Source: Pelagophyceae sp. CCMP2097 (lineage: Eukaryota; Sar; Pelagophyceae). Taken from it: a stretch of 11,769 nucleotides of DNA. Location: the NCBI GenBank assembly GCA_026770575.1, contig MU657377.1:32764-44532 (forward strand), given 5' to 3'. The notes under the pieces are model-generated. The model ran no database searches. It was not told where the DNA came from and saw nothing but the letters and a program-made list of their open reading frames with translations. Numbering within the stretch: position 1 is the stretch's first letter; each line of letters opens with the position of its first letter. Made by a program: the position numbers and the translations under genes. Positions 7,759-11,769 of the stretch are shown here, piece after piece.

Positions 7759-10072
7759 ATGGCGGCAACGACGACGCTGGTGTACACGGCGATCCGGCAC
7801 GGGAGGCGCGTGGGCCTGGCGCTTTGCGCGCTTTGGCGGGACGCGCGCGACGACGGCGGCGCCGCGCTAGGTACGACGAGGCCGTGCGGCATCTGAACCT
7901 GCAGCGGCAGTCGTTCCCGCGGTCGCGCGCCGCCCTCTCGCTCCTCGGGTTCTGCTACTACCACCTCCAGGACTTTCGGCACGCGCCGCCGCGTCCCAAA
8001 GCGCCTCGCTTCGTCGAGGCGGCAAGGACGACCGTCGGGGGGGCAGTCCCGCGGCTATTCTGGCGCCACGGCGCTTTTGCGACGTATGGCCGTGGCCGGC
8101 AGCCGGCGGGAGCACCCTCGACGGTCCGCCCGGATCCTTCTAGACGACCCTCGGCGGTCCCTCGGATCTGCCTCGTCTTGGGTGTTGTCGAGGCGCGACG
8201 CGTAGGAGCGCGGCGCAGACGTACGAGGAGCTGGTGATGATCTGCCCGGACGTTGAAGAGTACAAGCTCTACTACGCGCAGGCGCTGTACAAGGTACGCC
8301 TTCCGTCGACGTGTGCGGCGGGACGCTTTGATTTAGGCGGGCCTGTACCCGGACGCGTTCCGCGCGGCGCTGCGCGTGGACTCGCCGCAGTTTGCGCAGC
8401 GCGTGATCTCGCTGCAAGCGGCGATTAAGTACGAGCAAGACGAACTGGCTGGCTGCGCCGCCCTCCTCGACCAGTGCCTCGCAGACGACCCCGAAACCGC
8501 CATCAACTACGCCGCCATCGCGTGCGTGCCGCGCCGTGGGAGCGGCCCTCGCGTCACGCCCTGCGTAGGTTCAAGGAGCAGCGGTACGACGAGGCGCGCG
8601 CGCGCTACACCGAAGCTGCAAACACGCTGGGCTACCAGGCGGACCTGGCCTGCAACGTCGCGCTGTGCCACTACAAGCAGCAGGCTTATGCACCGGCTTT
8701 GAAAGCTTTGGCGGAGGTGATTGAGCGGGGCGTACGCGAGCATCCTGAATTGAGCGTCGGTTCGAACACGGACGGCATCGACGTGCGCAGCGTCGGCAAC
8801 TCTGCCGTGCTGCAGGAAACGTGTTTGGTGGAGGCTTTCAATTTAAAAGCGGCCGTGGAGTACCAGCTCGGTAATTTAGCGGCGGCCAAGGAGGCTTTAT
8901 CGGACATGCCCCCGCGGCAGGAGGAGGAGCTGGACGCGGTGACGCTGCACAACCAGGCGCTGGTGCACATGGACGACGACCCCTCGACGGGTTTTAGAAA
9001 GCTCAACTTTTTGCTCTCGAACCCGCCGTTCCCGCCCGAGACGTTCGGCAATTTACTTTTATTGCACTGCAAGTTCGGCTACTACGACTTGGCGGCGGAC
9101 ATTTTGGCGGAGAATACTCATCTGACGTACAAGTTTCTTTCGGCGGAGCTTTTTGAATATTTGGACGCTTCTATTATGGTCCAGACTTCGCCGGAAGAGG
9201 CCTTTAGAAAGTACGACGATTTGACGAACAAGCACATCGACCGCCTGCGCAAGCTGACAAAAGCGATCCAGGACGCGCGGATCGCGCGGGACAACGAGGC
9301 GATCAAGGTCGCTCTCAAGGAGTACGACGAAGCTCTCGAAAGATACATCCCAGTTTTAATGGCCATGGCGCGGATTTATTGGGACCGCGAGAATTATCCC
9401 GTGGTGGAGCGTTTGTTCCGGCAGTCTGCGGAGTTCTGTTCTGAGCACGACGTTTGGAAGATGAACGTTGCACACACCTTTTTTATGCAAGAGTCGAAAT
9501 TTAAAGAGGCCATCCGCTACTACGATCCCATCGTGAAGAAGCAGGCCGACGCCGTTTTGGACGTCCCTGCGATCGTTTTAGCGAATTTGTGCGTGGCTTA
9601 TATTATGACGTCGCAGAACGAAGAGGCCGAAGAGTTGATGCGCAAGATCGAAAAGGAAGAGGAGAAGCTCGCCTTCACCGAGCCATCGAGGCAATGCTAC
9701 CACCTCTGCATCGTCAACCTTGTGATTGGCACTTTGTACTGCGCAAAGGGCAACTTCGAGTTTGGCATCAGCCGGATTATTAAATCTTTAGAACCTTACG
9801 ACAAGAAACTCGGACCGGACACGTGGTACTACTCCAAGCGCTGCTTCCTCGCCCTCGCGGAGAACATGGCCAAGCACATGTTGATGCTTAAAGACGCGTC
9901 GGTGCACGAGATCGTGACGTTCCTAGACGCGTGCGACACGCACGGAGCCAACATTCAGACGGTCATCGCCCCCACCGTCGACCCGGACGGCCACCACCCG
10001 GGTCAACAGACGCACAACGTCTCCTACGAGGCGCGCCAGCTGAAGAAGATTTTTCTCAAGCTCCGAGACTAG
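7759..10072 (+). CDS. IFT70: Intraflagellar transport protein 70 (TTC30-type TPR protein), five exons
   Basis: Spliced model: 7759-7805, 7871-7978, 8206-8293, 8337-8521, 8569-10072 (1932 nt, 643 aa; vertebrate TTC30 is about 665 aa). The protein aligns with TTC30/IFT70 along its whole length: 'TTTLVYTAIRHGR|YDEAVRHLNLQ', 'SRAALSLLGFCYYHLQDF', 'VEEYKLYYAQALYK|AGLYPDAF', 'INYAAIA|FKEQRYDEA', 'LVEAFNLKAAVEYQLGN', 'TLHNQALVHMDDDP', 'FPPETFGNLLLLHCKFGYYD', 'VLANLCVAYIMTSQNEEAEE', 'CIVNLVIGTLYCAKGNFEFG' and 'TWYYSKRCFLALAENMAKHM'. IFT70 is a superhelical tetratricopeptide-repeat subunit of the IFT-B core that wraps IFT52 and is needed for cilium assembly and anterograde transport. Introns are 65, 227, 43 and 47 nt. 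The best-fitting donors of introns 1 and 2 are GC (GCGCGT, GCACGC); introns 3 and 4 use GTACGC and GTGCGT. The last exon is 1504 nt without interruption. Confidence 0.95.
8114..8170 (+). repeat. 33-bp-period imperfect duplication inside IFT70 intron 2
   Basis: Two copies starting 'accctcgRcggtcc' and running to 'cggatc' begin at 8114 and 8147. They lie within the 227-nt intron 7979-8205, the longest in the window, and again suggest intron growth by local duplication. Confidence 0.65.
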
Positions 10073-10517
10073 CCGCCCGAGGGACCCGTAATCCATTGTG
10101 CCGATTCGACCCTTCTCATAGAAGGGACCTCGCGATTTGGTCCGTAGAATCTCAATCTATCGAAAGGGAAGCACCCGCCGGCGGCCGCCGCGCGCTGGCA
10201 GACGCCCCGCGCCGCGCGTCAAACGGCCGGAGGGCAGCGCGGCCGCGAGCCTCGGAGACGAAAGGGCCCGTAGCCTTGTCGACGCGCCAGTCTACGCCTT
10301 TTGCGGCGTATCCGCCCGCGATGCCTCGAGCCTTCCCGGCGAGGATCCTCTGCCGGCCGCCCCCGCGGCTCGGGGCAACTTGCACGTCCGCCGTGAGTCG
10401 CGTCGTCAGAAAGAAGATGCCGAGTCGTTAATTATCAGTTTGGGTCAGAAACTCAGGCGAGGGCTCCCGGGAGCAACCGGCGGCCCCGCGGCCGGCTTGC
10501 AACGCCGAAGCCCGACG
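10073..10517. other. Convergent intergenic region between IFT70 and the WD40 gene
   Basis: This 445-bp stretch lies between two facing stop codons and must hold both 3' ends. I see no domain in any frame. An AT-rich patch 'gttaattatcagtttgggtc' lies around 10427-10446. No clear AATAAA is present on either strand. The long plus-strand frame crossing from here into the WD40 array is an antisense shadow of the repeats. Confidence 0.5.
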
Positions 10518-11256
10518 TTAGAGCGCGACGTTCCAGAGCCGCGCCGTCCTGTCGTTGCTCGCCGTCACGACGCGCTTGTTGTCGGGCGAGAACGCGCAGT
10601 TGATGACACCGTCGTCGTGCCCCTCGAGCGTCGTCAGCAGCGCAGCCGTCTTGGCATCACAGAGCCGCGCCGTCTTGTCGGTGCTCGCCATCACGACGCG
10701 CTTGCCGTCGGGCGAGAACGCGCAGCTCCTGACGATTTCGTTGTGCCCCTGCAGCGTCGTCAGCAGCGCGCCCGTCTCAGCGTCCCAGAGCCGCGCCGCC
10801 CCGTCGTCGCTCGCTGTGACGATGCTCTCGCCATCTGACGAGAACGCGCAGCTCCTGACGATGGTGTTGTGCCCCTCGAGAGTCAGCAGTAGTGCGCCCG
10901 TCTCAGCGTCCCAGAGCCGCGCCGTCTCGTCGAAGCTCGCCGTTGCGAGGCGCTTGCCGTCGGACGAGAGCGCGCAGCTGGTGACCGGGCCGGTGTGCCC
11001 CTTGAGCGTCATCAACAGCGCACCCTTCTCAGCGTCTCAGAGCCGCGCCGTCTCGTCGAAGCTCGCCGTCGCGAGGCGCTTGCCATCGGGCGAAAATGCG
11101 CAGCTCCTGACGCAGTTGTCGTGCCCCTCGAGCGTCAGCAGCAGCGCACCCGTCTCCGCGTCCCAGAGCCGCGCCGTCGTGTCGCTGCTCGCCGTCACGA
11201 CGCGCTTGCCGTCGGACGAGAGCGCGCAGCTGGTGACTGCCGGTGTGCCCCTTGAG
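10518..11256 (-). repeat. 126-bp tandem array encoding WD40 units
   Basis: Six units with exact 126-bp spacing (one 124 bp) and high nucleotide similarity, for example 'cagagccgcgccgtc' and 'cgcttgccgtcgg' recurring in most units. Synonymous positions are largely conserved between units, so the duplications are recent or maintained by gene conversion. Confidence 0.9.
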
Positions 11257-11478
11257 GATCGCGGTGCCCTTCAAAATGCGGTCCTGCCAGATGAGCTTGC
11301 GCAGGCCCAGCGTTACGGCGCGCGCGTCGCGGGCGACGTGCTTCGTGACGAAGAGGCCGTTCGGCGAGGCCGCCAGCCGCAGGACGGGCGTGAGCAGGTC
11401 GCGCTGCTCAAACACGCGGAGCGCGAGCTTGGCAGCGCCGGCGCGCGACCGGGCGCGCCTCCCGGTGGCGGCATGCAT
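10518..11478 (-). pseudogene. WD40-repeat protein gene, interrupted by a 2-nt deletion and an in-frame stop
   Basis: Six tandem WD40 repeats of 42 residues (126 bp) run on the minus strand from about 11250 to 10518, each with GH...SCAFSPDGKR...TAS.D.TARLWDAETGALL. The string gtgccc that marks each GH occurs on the plus strand at 10617, 10743, 10869, 10995, 11121 and 11245. All spacings are 126 bp except the last, 124 bp, so two bases are missing near 11235-11243 and the frame shifts in the first repeat. In the next repeat the conserved W codon (TGG) is TGA at 11039-11037 (plus tca where other copies have cca). The four downstream repeats are intact and open from an ATG at 11015 (165 aa, ending RLWNVAL). 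The upstream part, from ATG 11478, reads 'RDLLTPVLRLAASPNGLFVT' and 'GLRKLIWQDRILKG', an unrecognised N-terminal region. WD40 propellers are protein-interaction scaffolds. The damage could be real decay, a sequence error, or lie in an unrecognised intron. Confidence 0.7.
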
Positions 11479-11769
11479 GCGCGCCGCGGACCCGGGGGCG
11501 CGCCCGGGCCTCCGATGCCCCTCGATGCGAGCGCAGATAACGCCGCTGCGACGCGACGTTCCGAGCCCGGAGTTCGATCGCTGCGCGCGACGCCCGAACT
11601 TTCAAGCGGGGGCGTTTCTATAGGGAACGGCCTCTCCAATTTGGTACGCCCTGATTTTCACCCAACTTGGTACGCTTTGACCTTTTTCGCTCAAGCGGGT
11701 CGATCCGGCCTCTCCTGGGGCCCCGTTTCGCGGCGTGGCGCGGCTCGATGCCACCCGACCGCGCCTCGG
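11479..11769. other. Upstream flank of the WD40 gene with a short direct repeat
   Basis: No convincing coding sequence. Two copies of a ccaaYttggtacgcYYtgaYttt-like motif lie at 11637-11659 and 11663-11685, 26 bp apart, in the least GC-rich part of this flank. They are upstream of the minus-strand WD40 reading frame and could be promoter elements, but that is only position-based. Confidence 0.35.

Noticed and set aside
10137..10838. 233-codon plus-strand frame with repeated EPRR..VARRHDALVVG units
   Set aside because: It is the antisense reading of the WD40 repeats; the minus strand gives clear WD40 signatures.
10518..11256. CRISPR-like regular spacing of repeats
   Set aside because: The 126-bp periodicity is fully explained by coding WD40 repeats, and there are no unique spacers.

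Overview
This window looks like nuclear DNA from a GC-rich, gene-dense, flagellate-lineage protist. It carries a full intraflagellar-transport gene (IFT70/TTC30). At least two genes begin with secretory-type N-termini followed by basic stretches, the pattern of plastid-targeted proteins in algae with a secondary plastid. A stramenopile alga such as a pelagophyte would fit, but that is inference. The genes are split by very short spliceosomal introns. I reconstructed 19, mostly 40-130 nt, and 13 of them have the donor GTGCG. No single open frame therefore shows a whole gene, and the coordinates below are spliced models.

Left part (1-2229): the 3' part of a gene resembling the NDC10-II/Crypton tyrosine-recombinase-like DNA-binding domain (2-1087, + strand), then about 1.1 kb of GC-rich low-complexity DNA with a 27-bp repeat and a 21-bp minisatellite and no convincing gene.

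Middle part (2230-6753): on the minus strand, a small cysteine-containing protein, possibly thioredoxin-like ferredoxin-related (2230-3031), and a six-exon pirin-family gene (3470-4796). Divergent from pirin is a five-exon SET-domain protein methyltransferase of the Rubisco LSMT/SETD3 type with a signal/transit-like N-terminus (4950-6753). Pirin and SET share a 153-bp spacer with an AT-rich core and a TATA box.

Right part (6780-11769): a four-exon 136-aa coiled-coil protein of unknown function (6780-7538, minus) is head-to-head with IFT70 (7759-10072, plus). The two start codons are 220 bp apart, which suggests a shared promoter and a ciliary role for the small protein. It also ends only 26 nt from the stop of the convergent SET gene. 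The window closes with a minus-strand WD40-repeat gene of six near-identical 126-bp units, broken by a 2-nt deletion and an in-frame TGA (10518-11478), and its upstream flank.

I see no prokaryotic operon, CRISPR array, rRNA or tRNA. The most interesting items are the two divergent gene pairs, the unusual splice donors (including probable GC-AG introns in IFT70), the short tandem duplications that recur inside the longer introns, and the decaying WD40 array.
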